Source of the DNA: Cyathus striatus
Lineage: Eukaryota > Basidiomycota > Agaricomycetes > Agaricales > Nidulariaceae
Direction of reading: 5' to 3'
Length of the DNA stretch: 64,000 nucleotides
Assembly: GCA_025738555.1 (NCBI GenBank)
Contig: JAOVFP010000005.1
Coordinates: 4,588,001-4,652,000 of the forward strand
Made by a program: the position numbers and the translations under genes. The notes below the pieces were generated by a model that was not told the DNA's origin, made no database searches, and was given only the letters and a program-made list of their open reading frames with translations. Below, piece by piece: positions 47,122-58,117 of the stretch. Numbering within the stretch: position 1 is the first letter of the stretch; each line of letters begins with the position of its first letter.

Positions 47122-49686
47122 GTAGTTTTGATGTAGTACTTCATTCAACTTCAATATTTCAATAGTTACTACTATATGATTAATGATACTTATAAATCTG
47201 AAACAAGTGCTGTAACAATGTTGTAAAGTGTACTTAATATAGAACACTGCAGGTATTGGCTTATATAATGTCAGAATAAAGAGTGAATATATGTAGATAA
47301 AATGTCAAATGTATTCAGTCTGTAGTTTAAGGATTTACAAGGAATTTATTTGTAAAGTTTTCCTTGATTTTTCAATATTCAGTCTAAGATAAAACAAAGA
47401 GAATATCTAGAATATATTAAATCTGTTTTCTTAGAATAAATGAATAACATATTGAGATAAGATCTCTGATCCAATTCCAGATAAGGGTGACATGTCATCA
47501 ATGAATACATGTGGAGCACATATGTTATATGATCACAGTATACACCAGGATAATATTGTGATTGTCAGTAGGGGTACATCAAGGGGATTAGGCACATATA
47601 AATTCATACTATTACTATACATAAGAACTATAAATTGCACTCTAAGTTGAAATTAACATTGAGAAACATAGGGTATATAATGTAATTGTAATGTATATGT
47701 CAAAATCTGTGTGTTGTGCATTTTAAAATTCATATGTGTATATGTGTAGTAATAGCATAGGTCTATATGCACTTACACCCCTTAATGTGCCCTTACTGAT
47801 GATCACAATATCATCCTGGTGTATACTGTGATCATATTGTAGAAAATCTAAAGTGAAATACTCAGTGTTGTGAACAATGGCTATGTATTAAATAAGTACC
47901 TAGAGCGAAATACTAGGTAATTGTAAGTAGGTATTACGTAGGACTGTACACTGTTACCATACTATATGGGAATATGGTAACTGTATATATGGGTCTGAGA
48001 CTGTCATGTCATTGATTTTGGGACATCTGATTACAGTATGGCAATGGTATGGATTTGTCCATATGAGAACCATAACAGAATAGCTGTATTATGGATGCAT
48101 ATGGCTATATGGTAGAGAGCTGTAATATTGAATTTACTGAAGCATTTAGTTCTAAGCATTACTCATAGTTGCAACATTTAGAAAGCAATTGAATGATGTA
48201 ACAATTACATAATCTGGGGATTGTTATGTACTTTTGCTACCATCAGCAAGTACTGATTATGCTACACAGTGCTACAGTAGTACTACAGAGCATTGCATAG
48301 CACCATAACACCATAACAAAGGTGTTCATTTATGTAGCACTATGTAGCTATCCCTATGTACTATCAAGCACTATAGAGATGTGGTAGCATGCTATGGAGT
48401 GCTATATAGTGCTATGGAGGCTTGGCAATATACTATGGAGTGCTTTAGAACATCCAGGATTACAGCAGGTCCTGTAGGATTTCCTTGTAATTCCAATACT
48501 TCAGCCAATAGCATCACTCCTTTTGTCATATAAATGAAAAAATTATTATATTAAATAGTTATAATACACATTAGTACAATACAGTAATATTACATCAGAC
48601 AAATCTGATATAGACACTGGAATACATCATGAAGAGATACACACCCTCTCCACCCTTCATGCTATCTCTCTATGTTCCCATCCCCCATTCCATCTTCTTT
48701 TTGTTAGATATTCTGGGTTGCACAGCTCCTTTGACAGCTGTCACTTGTCACCTGTCATACTTGACAGTTCTGTGATTGACAGATTGACAGCTGTCAGTTA
48801 CCTTAGTTACAGGACTTTGGTTGGACTTTGGTAGATACACTCTGTATATAAACACTCTGTAACTTGATAGTTGTTAACAAGTTTCCTCCCTATCTGTGTC
48901 TGTGTCTGTGTTTGTGTTTGAGTTCTTGCTTCATTATCACTTTCATTCCTCTCAACCACCCCCTCTATTCTTTGTTACTTCTGACACTTTTTCCTCCACA
49001 CCATCTGTCATTGCACCATTGAGATGTTGAGTTGGGTGTGGAAGGCAACATACATGGTGAAATGTGGGGTGGCAATAGTGAGAAATGGAGAGGTGGTGGT
49101 GTGAGATGGTGGAAGTGGGAGGTGACAGGGCTGGGGATGTTGGAAATTGAACAAGGAAGGCTGAAGGGGGCGTCAAGATGCTGACAAAGCAAGGAGAGGG
49201 TGACATAGGCAGTTATTGGGCCATTTGGACATCAAAGGAGGTGGGCATATGGTGATATTGGCCACTGAGACATCAATGAGTTGAAGAGAGATCAGTGTGG
49301 AGAGGAAATGGTGTGAGGTGCTGATGATGACAAGAGAGGAGGGGGAGGGGGGAATGTCATGGAGAGGGAGACAGCATGATGTGTCAATGACAACAAGAAA
49401 GGGGGGTAGCATGGGGAGGAGATGGTATGACATGTTGGAGGAGGTAGAGACCATGGGCTGTTGGCATGGAAAGGGAGACAGCATGAAGAACTTGGCACAC
49501 TGACTTCATTGAGGAGGGCTAGGGGAAGATACAAACATTAGCACTAGAAAAGAAGCAGGGAACGGGACTTACCAGTCTTATTTAGAAAAGAAGGATGGAG
49601 AAGAGGGAGGGAGGTGATATGCATGTAAAAAGAAAACAATGTACCTAATTTTAAAATTCTTCAAGTTACAATTTCGAGACTCCAGT
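47122..49686. other. AT-rich repeat-derived region without genes
   Basis: It contains the hairpin element at 47527-47837; a zone at 48240-48440 with many variants of GTGCTATAG and GCACTATGTAGC on both strands; palindromic TTGACAGCTGTCA motifs at 48727-48800 next to a TATATAAAC box; and a purine-rich stretch 49020-49480 whose minus frames are low complexity. No gene is supported. Confidence 0.4.
47527..47837. mobile_element. Hairpin (MITE-like) element, about 311 bases
   Basis: The left arm from 47527 (ATATGATCACAGTATACACC onward) and the right arm ending 47837 are reverse complements over about 65-75 bases, roughly 85 percent by eye, around a loop of about 160 bases. There is no coding capacity. 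A target duplication could not be fixed. Confidence 0.6.
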
Positions 49687-50308
49687 TGTTACACTTCTCA
49701 TCTCAACCCCACCAGACTACCTCTTTTTCACGTGACTCTTCTATTTATACCTTTTCACTTACTCATCCCCTTCTATTTATACCTTTTCACTTACTCATCC
49801 CCTTCTATTTATAACTACTTACTTACTCATCGTCCCTGACCCCGCTCCCCTGGTTTGTCATACTACAAGCACAGACTTCTCTTATCTCCTTGGACTTGCT
49901 TACTGATATGCTGTGCATTTATTTATAGACCTCTGCTGAGTCATGACAAGTCACGGACTTTATTTATAGTAGCATACCTTTCTGCGAATGGACCATGCTT
50001 CTTTTGTATAAATAGCTCATGTATTCTGATCAAGCTTCCTCAGCTTGATCTTAGTTTAGCTATCATCCAATATAGCTGGCTAATCCCCTCTATCCTCTTT
50101 GAGAACACCTCAGAACCAGAACACTGCTACTTCATTTCTGCTCTTCAAGTGTTACTGTGAAGATGCCACTAAGTCCATTAGTGTATAACTTATGTTATAA
50201 CTGTTTAGACTTCAACTTCGTCATATGACTTACAAGTGTAGTGACAAGTCACATGATTATTATATTGCAAGACCAGAAGACATCACGAGACCAGCTCGGA
50301 TTGTAACA
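49687..50308 (+). mobile_element. Solo LTR, 622 bases, CCAGT target duplication
   Basis: It starts TGTTACACTTCTC and ends GGATTGTAACA. CCAGT lies directly on both sides (49682-49686, 50309-50313). There is no internal region. It carries the tandem TATA repeats described next. Termini resemble those of Gypsy-2, but the body is different. Confidence 0.9.
49739..49832 (+). repeat. Tandem 32-base repeat, nearly three copies, with TATA boxes
   Basis: Unit TTCTATTTATACCTTTTCAC followed by TTACTCATCCCC: copies 49739-49770 and 49771-49802 are identical; 49803-49832 is a shorter variant. Each has CTATTTATA, so the solo LTR has a multiplied core promoter. Confidence 0.88.
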
Positions 50309-50582
50309 CCAGTACCAAACACATTGAGTAAAGGAAACAGCAGGGAGGGGCTGAGTTCCCACGCCACCCCCCATAATTAAACCAGGGATAAAATAAAACT
50401 ATTAAAAACACACACTCTACTTTAGTATGAGCTCAAAACCCTTTAAAACAAATAAAACATAAAACTTTACCTTCTAAAAACATGATGTTGCATTCTATAC
50501 ATGAGTACCATGTTGGGATTTCAGCCAGCACTTCAATATTTGGTGGATTAGTCATGTGTTATGTAAAGAATGTAGTAGCACA

Positions 50583-50758
50583 TGTTGGAGTATACAGGGA
50601 GATTATGGGAGTATCTGAAGTAGGATTTGGTAGAATATAGTAGCATACACTAGAAAATAGTAGTTACTTGTCTATTATGTATATAAGTCCTCTGTATGAG
50701 GCACTAACAATCTTAAGTTTTCATTTACACTTAAATCAAACACTCAAAAATCACAACA
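50583..50758 (+). repeat. Candidate 5' LTR of Gypsy-3, 176 bases
   Basis: It starts TGTTGGAGTATAC and ends AATCACAACA, with a TATATAAGTCC box inside and the usual TG..CA limits. Flanking five-base words do not match (GCACA, TACCA), which a 5' LTR of a longer element would allow. The link to the gag about 0.8 kb downstream is unproven. Confidence 0.4.
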
Positions 50759-51593
50759 TACCAAAAGCCCAGAACAAACAATATGATTAGTGATAAAGTC
50801 AGCACATGAAACAAAGTGTAGAGCTTGACAGAACATGGACTTACCAAATCCCTGAGACCTAGACCCTGATCCAATGACACAAGACCTGGTGAGCTTGAAT
50901 GGCAACAACGATGATGAGACCACACAGCAGAGAGAGAGAGAGAGCACGAGAGGAGGGGAAAAGAAGCAAGAGTAGAAAGAAAATGATTACCTTGACGGTA
51001 AGAATAAATGCAGAAGTGGTGAACCAACCCAAGAGGTATGATGTAAATGAAATTGGTGTGAACAGCTGACACTGCTGCATTGGCAGATTACCCAATTAGG
51101 AAGGTATCTGATGGAGTGTCACAGAGCGACACCCCAGCAGGAAAGGCATTGTTTGCACATAATTAGCAAAAGCTTCGGAATGATTAGCCATATTAGTCAG
51201 CATGATACATATTATGATATGACTGGAGATATAGAACAACACAAAACTACTCTATATGTATCTATTCAGAGTGAGCAGACCTGAAGTGCTACTCCATTGT
51301 GGTGATGAGAGCAGGTTAGAATGCACATTTAGAGATAAGTTCCCAAGAGCTGCTTCATGTGAGATAAAAATTGACCAGCGTGACTAGAGACCGTGCAGAT
51401 AGGAAGGCTATAGAACTGAAGACAAGAGAATAAGTACAAGCTGGCGCCAAAAGAATTACAACCACAAGGGAAAGGAGGGCATTGGGTAGCTAAAAACCAC
51501 ACAGGAGACATGCAGGAGAAGGAACCCCAACCATGGGAATTACAACCATGAGGAAAAGGAAGATGTTGGATAGCTAGAGATAAAATAGGAGAC

Positions 51594-53709
51594 ATGCAAG
51601 AGAATGAAACCCAAGCCATTGTAGATCTGGACCCACCATCAAACCCATCTTCAGGGTGGACGACAGCAGCACCCTCAAAGCCAGTCATGCCTAGCATTAG
51701 TGTGCCATCCACACCCATTGAAGCAAAGTCAGCAGTTGAAACACAGCAGCTTATTGCTCAAAAGCTACTTGAGTAGCAATTACTCAAGCAGCAGACCGAA
51801 CAAAGCCAACCACAGCTGACATCACCCAAGTCCCCAATTGTCACTGAGTTAGGAATGTCTGGAAAAGACATCAAACCATTTTGGGGAGACCATGAACATG
51901 AGAACCCAGAGGACTTCTTTAGGGCATTCCAATGCAAAATGGGTGCACACACTGATGCACACAAATGTGCTCAATTCATGCTTTTCCTTTACTCAGATAG
52001 TGTGGCAGACAAATGGTATGAAGTGTTGCCTAGTGAAAGCAAAGACACATGGGCAAACCTTAGTGTGGCATTTAGACAGGTGGCCAAAGAAGACAGCAGT
52101 ATAGAAGACACAGCGGGATTATGAAGACGAGATCATGGAATGTGAGTTGGGGATGGGAGAGCTGTTGAAGAAGGAGACTGGCAGGGAGGGAAGTTCATAA
52201 GTATGTTGCCTGGGTGGATAAGATGTTCACATTAACCATGGGTGTGAACATCACAGCAGGTACAACCTATCTCAATCTCATATGCAAGAAACTGCCAAAA
52301 CCAATTAGGGACCAAACCACAGACTCATATGCTAGTTGGACAGTGTTCCTCAATGCAGTATGGAAGGCAGACATAGACCAAATTAGGGACAAAGTGGGGG
52401 AGTGGGAGAAAGGAGAAAAAGCATTAGAAGAGATACAGAAACACATCACAGCACTGGAATTACCAAAAGCAGGATCAAGCATTACAAGAACAGGAGTCAG
52501 CATGGACTGAAACACAACATATAGCAGCACACCTACACAGAATTTGAGCATGAGTATGAGCCAATTCTGAGGGGGTGGTAGAGGCATCACATACCCTCAA
52601 TTTCAGCATGCACATGGAGGAACCGGAGGACTGGCTAGTACTTCATGAAGCCAGTTGGAAACATCATCAGAACAGGAGATGAACATACTTCACACTAACC
52701 TCACAGCTCTGCCACACCACCTGGACACCCCAGCAGGGTGCATGGCACATCAAGCACAACAACAGGAGTTTGCCAGATGGTGTGGAACCAGCACATACAT
52801 CAAGTTTGACACACCATATCCCCTATGACCAGGCACCACAGGCATCAACATGGGAGAGTGTTACAAGTGCAGGACTATGGGACATTGGTCACTGGAGTGT
52901 ACAAATGCAACACTGCTACATGTGTATGAGCAGAAATGGTATTGATATGTAGGCTTTCATCTAAGACCAATGTGGAGTGCAGTGGTAAATATGATTGCAG
53001 TTGATGATTATGGCACAGTATGGCAGGTAAATGATTTCAAGACAGAACCAAGTGCAGCAGAGCAGGGAAATCACATAGGGCTGCAAGCATAAGCGCTCCA
53101 CAGGCAGCCTGAAACCAAGAGAGCACTAGAGAACAGGAGGTCCTTGTGAGTGACAGGGCAGCTCACAAGGACAAGGAACAGCTCACCACAAACCAATGTA
53201 CTAATGTTGCAATTGTGTACAAATATGAAACAGATATTTGTAACCTGTATGCAGTGAGTGGTGAGTCTGATGTAGAGAGAAACAAGGCAAGCACAATACC
53301 ATTCATACATCATGTTGCATTACATGGGCCACAAGGAGAGGTAGTCAGGACATGGGGTACAATGGACAATGGGGTGTTAGTGGGTGCAATGTGCAGCAAG
53401 GTGTATGAACATGTCAAACACTGAGTAGAGCTGCTGGCACCATCATCAAAGAAGTTGCACATGGCAAATGGGGTGGTTGTGAAGGCAATGGGAAAATGGA
53501 AAGGCATAATAGAGATAAATGGTATTCAAGCAGAGGGAACAGTTGAGGTTTTTGACAGCAGTGGGAGTTGGGAAGTATTGTTGGGGAAACCATTGATAGA
53601 AGCATTCAGTGCAGTGCATGATTACAGAGTGGGGGAAGTCACTATTGGGGAGGGAGCCAACAGAGTAACACTGTGGAACCAACACAATATGGCAACCGTA
53701 AATGCATGA
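51594..53709 (+). pseudogene. Gypsy-3 gag and protease remnant
   Basis: A gag block (DIKPFWGDHEHENPEDFFRA, ADKWYEVLPSESKDTWANL) is followed by a CX2CX4HX4C knuckle (CYKCRTMGHWSLEC) at about 52861-52902 and a retropepsin-like stretch (MGKWKGIIEINGIQAEG, WEVLLGKPLI). Many stops and frame changes occur. This lineage differs from Gypsy-1 and -2. Confidence 0.75.
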
Positions 53710-53867
53710 AAACAAATGGCAATGTTTAACATCAGCAGCACCAAGAGAGGCATGGACACATTCAGCAACAAGCAAACAGAAAAGGGGGTGAGTGAAAAGA
53801 AGATGAGCATGAGTGTTAGTATGGAGGAGGTGAAGGATGAGAATACACCTGGGTACAGAGAACAAAA

Positions 53868-54834
53868 CAGTATATTGCACTGCCCCATGAGATCAGGTGG
53901 ACTCCAGTGGACTCCAGGTGGACTCTACCTGGACTCTACCTGTACTCTACCTGTACTAAGTAGTTGAGACATTACCTGGGGTTCACCTGGACTCTACCTG
54001 TACTAAGTAGCTTAGATATTACCTGGGGTTCACCAGGACTAAAAAAAGCGTGACATGTGTGGGAAAAAGTGTGACATGTTAGAAATGTTGGAAAAGCGTG
54101 ACATGTTGGGAAATGTTGGAAAAAGTGTGACACATTGGAAAATGTTGGTAAAAGTGTGACATGCTGGAAAAAGTATGGCAAGTGTGATGGCTATGATATG
54201 AGATACTTTTCCAAACATGTCACACTTTTTCCCACACTTGTCACACATGTCACACTTTTACCAACATTTTCCAACATATTACACTTTTTCCAACATTTTC
54301 CAACATGTCACGCTTTTCCAACATTTCTAACATGTCACACTTTTTCCAACATTTTCCAACATGTCACGCTTTTCTAACATTTTCCAACATGTCACGCTTT
54401 TTCTAGTCCAGGTGAACCCCAGGTAATATTTAAGCTACTTAGTACAGGTAGAGTCCAGGTGAACCCCAGGTAATGTCTCTACTACTTAGTCCAGATTGAG
54501 TCCAGGTGAACCCCAGGTAATGTCTAAGCTACTTAGTACAGGTAGCCATAGAGTCCAGGTGAACCCCAAGTAATGTCTAAGCTACTTAGTACAGGTAGAG
54601 TCCAGGTGAATCCCAGGTGCCCAGTTGACTAAGTCCAGTGGACTCCAGGTGTATTCCAGTTTTCTTCTGGACTCTACCTGAACTTTACCTGGAGTCCAGT
54701 GGAGTCTATCTAAGTCCTACAATTTTTCTATATAAAGTTCAGGTAGACTCCAGGTAGACTCCAGTAAAGTTCAGGTGAGTCCAGGTAGAGTCCAATGGAG
54801 TCCATCTGATTCCATGGAGCAGTGTAATGACCTC
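53868..54834. mobile_element. Foldback element FB1, 967 bases, GAACAAAA target duplication
   Basis: Ends: CAGTATATTGCACTGCCCC on the left; reverse complement of the right end is GAGGTCATTACACTGCTCC. GAACAAAA lies exactly on both sides (53860-53867, 54835-54842). The arms are tandem arrays of GGACTCTACCTG-type units and longer units with GGTGAACCCCAGGTAAT; the centre is GTGACATGTT/ATGTTGGAAAAA units that are inverted about 54205. It is non-coding and lies inside Gypsy-3, between protease and RT. Confidence 0.82.
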
Positions 54835-56245
54835 GAACAAAAACAGGAGGAGGCAAACATAGCCAAGAAGGCTGAGATAGTGAATAGGGAGAGAAAAGAA
54901 AGACAGCAGTGAAGAAGACAGATGTGGAGGCAATGGAGGGGGAGAGCACAGTGAAGATTTCGAAGATGGAAAATGCACAATGAAAATATTGGGAAATGAC
55001 CAAAGAAAACCAATAGAGAAGCAGGGACTGGAGTAGCAGGTGACACAGTAACAGTACCAGTGTGTATTGTGACAGATGAAGAAATGGGTGACCAAGAAGA
55101 CCAGGTATATGCAGAGGTGATAACTGACACACCAAACCAAGATGACAACCTATTCACGAGGACAACAGATCCTTTCAAGAATGAGAGAGTTGAAGAAATA
55201 ATGAAACAGGTCAAAGTAGCAGATGACCTAACAGTTGCACAAAAGGAAGCCATTAACCAGTTCCTACAAGAACATGCTGATGTTTTTGCCTTGTCCATTA
55301 GTGAAGTCAAACAAGTACCAGGTGCAACACATACCTTGAACATACTGACAGATATGAAGTTCAAACTCAAAGTGCACCAAAAACCCTTAAACCCACCACA
55401 GTGCAAATACCTATATGAACACATTGATGAAATGCTAACAGCAGGTATCATTGAACACTGTGACCCTGATGATGTTAAGTGCATTTCACCTATCACATTA
55501 GCACAAAAAACTCACCAAGGCAAAGGTCTATCATTAGAAGAGCTCCAGCATCATGTCAATGATGAATGCATAGCCAATGGGTTTGAACCACAATTTGCAC
55601 TACCACCAAGACCAGAACCACAGTCTCAAGACACAAGCACACTAGAAGAGACAAAATGGAGAGTATGTCAGAACTTCAGGAAGGTCAACAAAGTAACACA
55701 AATCACACCAATGCCACAAGGAGACATACAAGCAAAGCAACAATGACTTTCAGGACACAGATGGGTTTCCTGCTTCGACTTTGCAGCTGGGTTCTATGCA
55801 GTAGAAGTTGACCCCAAGTCCAGGCCATACACAGCCTTTTATGTGGAAGGATGAGGGTATTTTTGGTACAGGAGGATGCCATTTGGACTCACAGGTGCCC
55901 CATCCACATTTGCAAACATGACTGCCTTTCATCTCCATGACTTGCTAGCAGATGAAACCATGGAGTTATTTGTAGATGATGGAGGGACAGCAGCAGACAC
56001 ATTCAAAGACATGATGGCCAAGTTGAGGAAGATCTTTGCATGCATATGCAAGTGAGGGATGTCATTATCAGCAAGTAAGTCTGAGTTCTTCATGGCTGAA
56101 ACAGTTTTTGCTGGTGCAACCATAGGGACAAAAGGAGTGCAACTTGACCTTGCAAAGCTTTCTGCAATTGTAAACTGGCCCACACCAGAAGATGCACTTA
56201 ATCTGTCAGCATTCATTGGCCTCACAAGCTGGTTCCATGACCTGA
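54835..56245 (+). pseudogene. Gypsy-3 reverse transcriptase, 5' part
   Basis: It runs from EQKQEEANIAKKAE through a long open stretch at 55060-55746 (HADVFALSISEVKQVPGATH, KVHQKPLNPPQ, WRVCQNFRKVNKVT) to RT motifs: CFDFAAGFYAVEVD, MPFGLTGAPSTFAN, catalytic FVDDGGTAAD, and FAGATIGTKGVQLDLAKL. Three stops (TGA) occur. The frame is cut at 56246 by a solo LTR and resumes at 56862. Confidence 0.85.
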
Positions 56246-56856
56246 TGTCATATCCATGACAATCCCTGAACCATTGGAGTCAACTCTGGGTTTACTCTGC
56301 TTTTAGTACATTTCCTCTGGCCTGTATATACTTATTATATATTGAACTCTTCCTTACTAATGTTTACTTGTAACTGTTTACTTGTTCCTTCCCTTTAATA
56401 TTACTACCTCATTCTCCAGCCATGGCCATTTCACCTATGACTATAATCTAGAGGTGTACTACTAGTTTACCATGGTGTACATTTCATGGAGTTTACTTAC
56501 CCCTAGGATGCCACATACCCATGTGCATTACTCTGTATGCATTCAGACAAAGTAGTTTACTATATAAACTACTCCTGTAATGTAGATAGACTTCAGTTTC
56601 AAATCAACTACGTTTACACCCTTTCTCCCACTTGGGCCTTGAGCCAACTCCACTATTTTGCCACTTACTCCACTTTGTTCTAAATATGGAACTGGAAGTC
56701 CAAGAGGCACAACACACAAGTTGAAGCCAATGTTCCACTACTCCTGTACTTGTTCACTATCTCCATGCACCCTACTAATGTTGTACAAGTTACTCCACTA
56801 CTTAGACTATCTCCTCCGAGGTTCTTGTCCCTAGTGGAATAGAACGGGACATGACA
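56246..56856 (+). mobile_element. Solo LTR of the Gypsy-1 family inside Gypsy-3, CCTGA target duplication
   Basis: TGTCATATCCATGACAATCC to GGGACATGACA, 611 bases, is the reverse complement of the 27824-28432 LTR with scattered differences. CCTGA precedes (56241-56245) and follows (56857-56861). Removing it rejoins the Gypsy-3 RT reading frame (SWFHDL, then IQGYAKIEQPL). Confidence 0.95.
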
Positions 56857-56861
56857 CCTGA

Positions 56862-56964
56862 TCCAAGGATATGCTAAAATTGAACAACCATTGTGAGACC
56901 TGATATGAGAAGTGGACATACCTGAAAAGTGTTCAAAAACAGTCTATAGGTATGTTATGAGTGG
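56862..56964 (+). pseudogene. Gypsy-3 RT, 3' fragment
   Basis: IQGYAKIEQPL, TGA, DLI, TGA, EVDIPEKCSKTVYRYVMS continues the RT connection region. Similarity ends near 56964, so RNase H and integrase of Gypsy-3 are missing. Confidence 0.65.
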
Positions 56965-57053
56965 GGGTGCACAATGCTCTCACATAGCTGGTGATGTGAC
57001 GGTCACACCATGTGACTAAAAGTGTCACAAATCTTGACCCAGCTCTGTTCTTT

Positions 57054-58117
57054 GAGCTCTTTACACTTAGCCAGGTGTTCTGTATGGATCCGCGCGGAAT
57101 CTGTGCAGAATCTGCACAGACTTTTTTCTTTTTGGCAGAGGTTTTTTTGGGTCTGTACAGATTCTGCACAGATTCCGCACAGAATCAAAAATTCCATGCG
57201 GATTCCGCAGAATTCCGCATTACAGACCTGAAAAATTCTGTACAGATTCTGTACAGAATCTTATTATACTTATTTCCTTATAGAAAATTAGAATAGAAAA
57301 TAGTGTGATACTAAGCATTGAGTGTGACACTAAGTGTTCAGTGTGACACTAAGCATTGAGTGTAACACTATGCATTGAGTGTAACACTATGCATTGAGTG
57401 TAACACTATGCATTGAGTGTGACACTATGAGGGTTGAGTGTGACACTGAGGGTTGAGTGTGACACTGAGGGTTGAGTGTGACACTAAGAGTTGAGTGTGA
57501 CACTAAGTGTTGAGTGTGACACTAAGTGTTGAGTGTGATACTAAGTGTTGAGTGTGACACTAAGTGTTGAGTGTGACACTAAGGGTTGAGTGTGACACTA
57601 AGGGTTAAGCATGATACTAAGTGTTGAGTGTGACACTCTGCATTAAGTATGACACTATGCATTGAGTGTGACACTATGCATTAAGCATGACACTATACAT
57701 TAAGTGTGATACTAAGTGTTGAGTGTGACACTATGCATTAAGCATGAAACTATACATTAAGTGTAATACTAAGTGTTGAGTGTGACACTATACATTAAGC
57801 ATGACACTATGCATTGAGCATGATACTATATATTGAGTGTATCACAGATTTTGTGTAGTGTCACACTTGACACCTGTGACAAGGCAGCAAAGCATGAATC
57901 CACACAGAATCCATGCAGAATATGTATGGAATCCATATAGAATAATCACTTCTAATAATAATAATAACCACTATATAAATTCTGTATGGTATCTATACAG
58001 GTCTGTACAGGTCTGTACGGATCTGCATGGAATCCGCACGGATCCATACGGAATTTTCGGATTCCGTGCGGATCCATACAGATCCGTACAGACCTCTTGG
58101 GGGAGTGTAAATTACTG
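57054..58117. mobile_element. Foldback element FB2, 1064 bases, inverted orientation
   Basis: The left end GAGCTCTTTACACTTAGCC matches the right-hand terminus of FB1; the reverse complement of the right end, CAGTAATTTACACTCCCCC, matches the left-hand terminus of FB1. The arms are made of GGATTCCGTGCGGATCC and TCTGTACAGA variants that pair with each other. The centre is a 19-base minisatellite. The flanking 8-base words differ (TGTTCTTT, AATATCTT). Left of it is Gypsy-3, right of it is Gypsy-4. Confidence 0.75.
57303..57846 (+). repeat. 19-base minisatellite, about 28 copies, core of FB2
   Basis: The unit is close to GTGTGACACTAAGTGTTGA, with variants such as GTGTGACACTATGCATTGA clustered toward the ends and the AAGTGTTGA form in the middle. 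Confidence 0.9.

Noticed and set aside
48702..48889. Candidate 187-base LTR from TGTTAG to TTAACA with a TATA box
   Set aside because: Flanking five-base words differ (CTTTT, AGTTT) and no second copy or internal region was found.
48952..49534. Several minus frames rich in Pro, Ser and His
   Set aside because: Complement of a G- and A-rich stretch; no domain and several frames are equally open.
54039..54377. Frames with repeated CHTF/SNMSHF phrases in FB1, also at 63016-63366 in FB3
   Set aside because: These are translations of the GTGACATGTT tandem repeats in the foldback cores, not proteins.
57303..57846. Possible CRISPR-like array
   Set aside because: Units of 19 bases are contiguous with no unique spacers, and the host is a eukaryote; this is a minisatellite.
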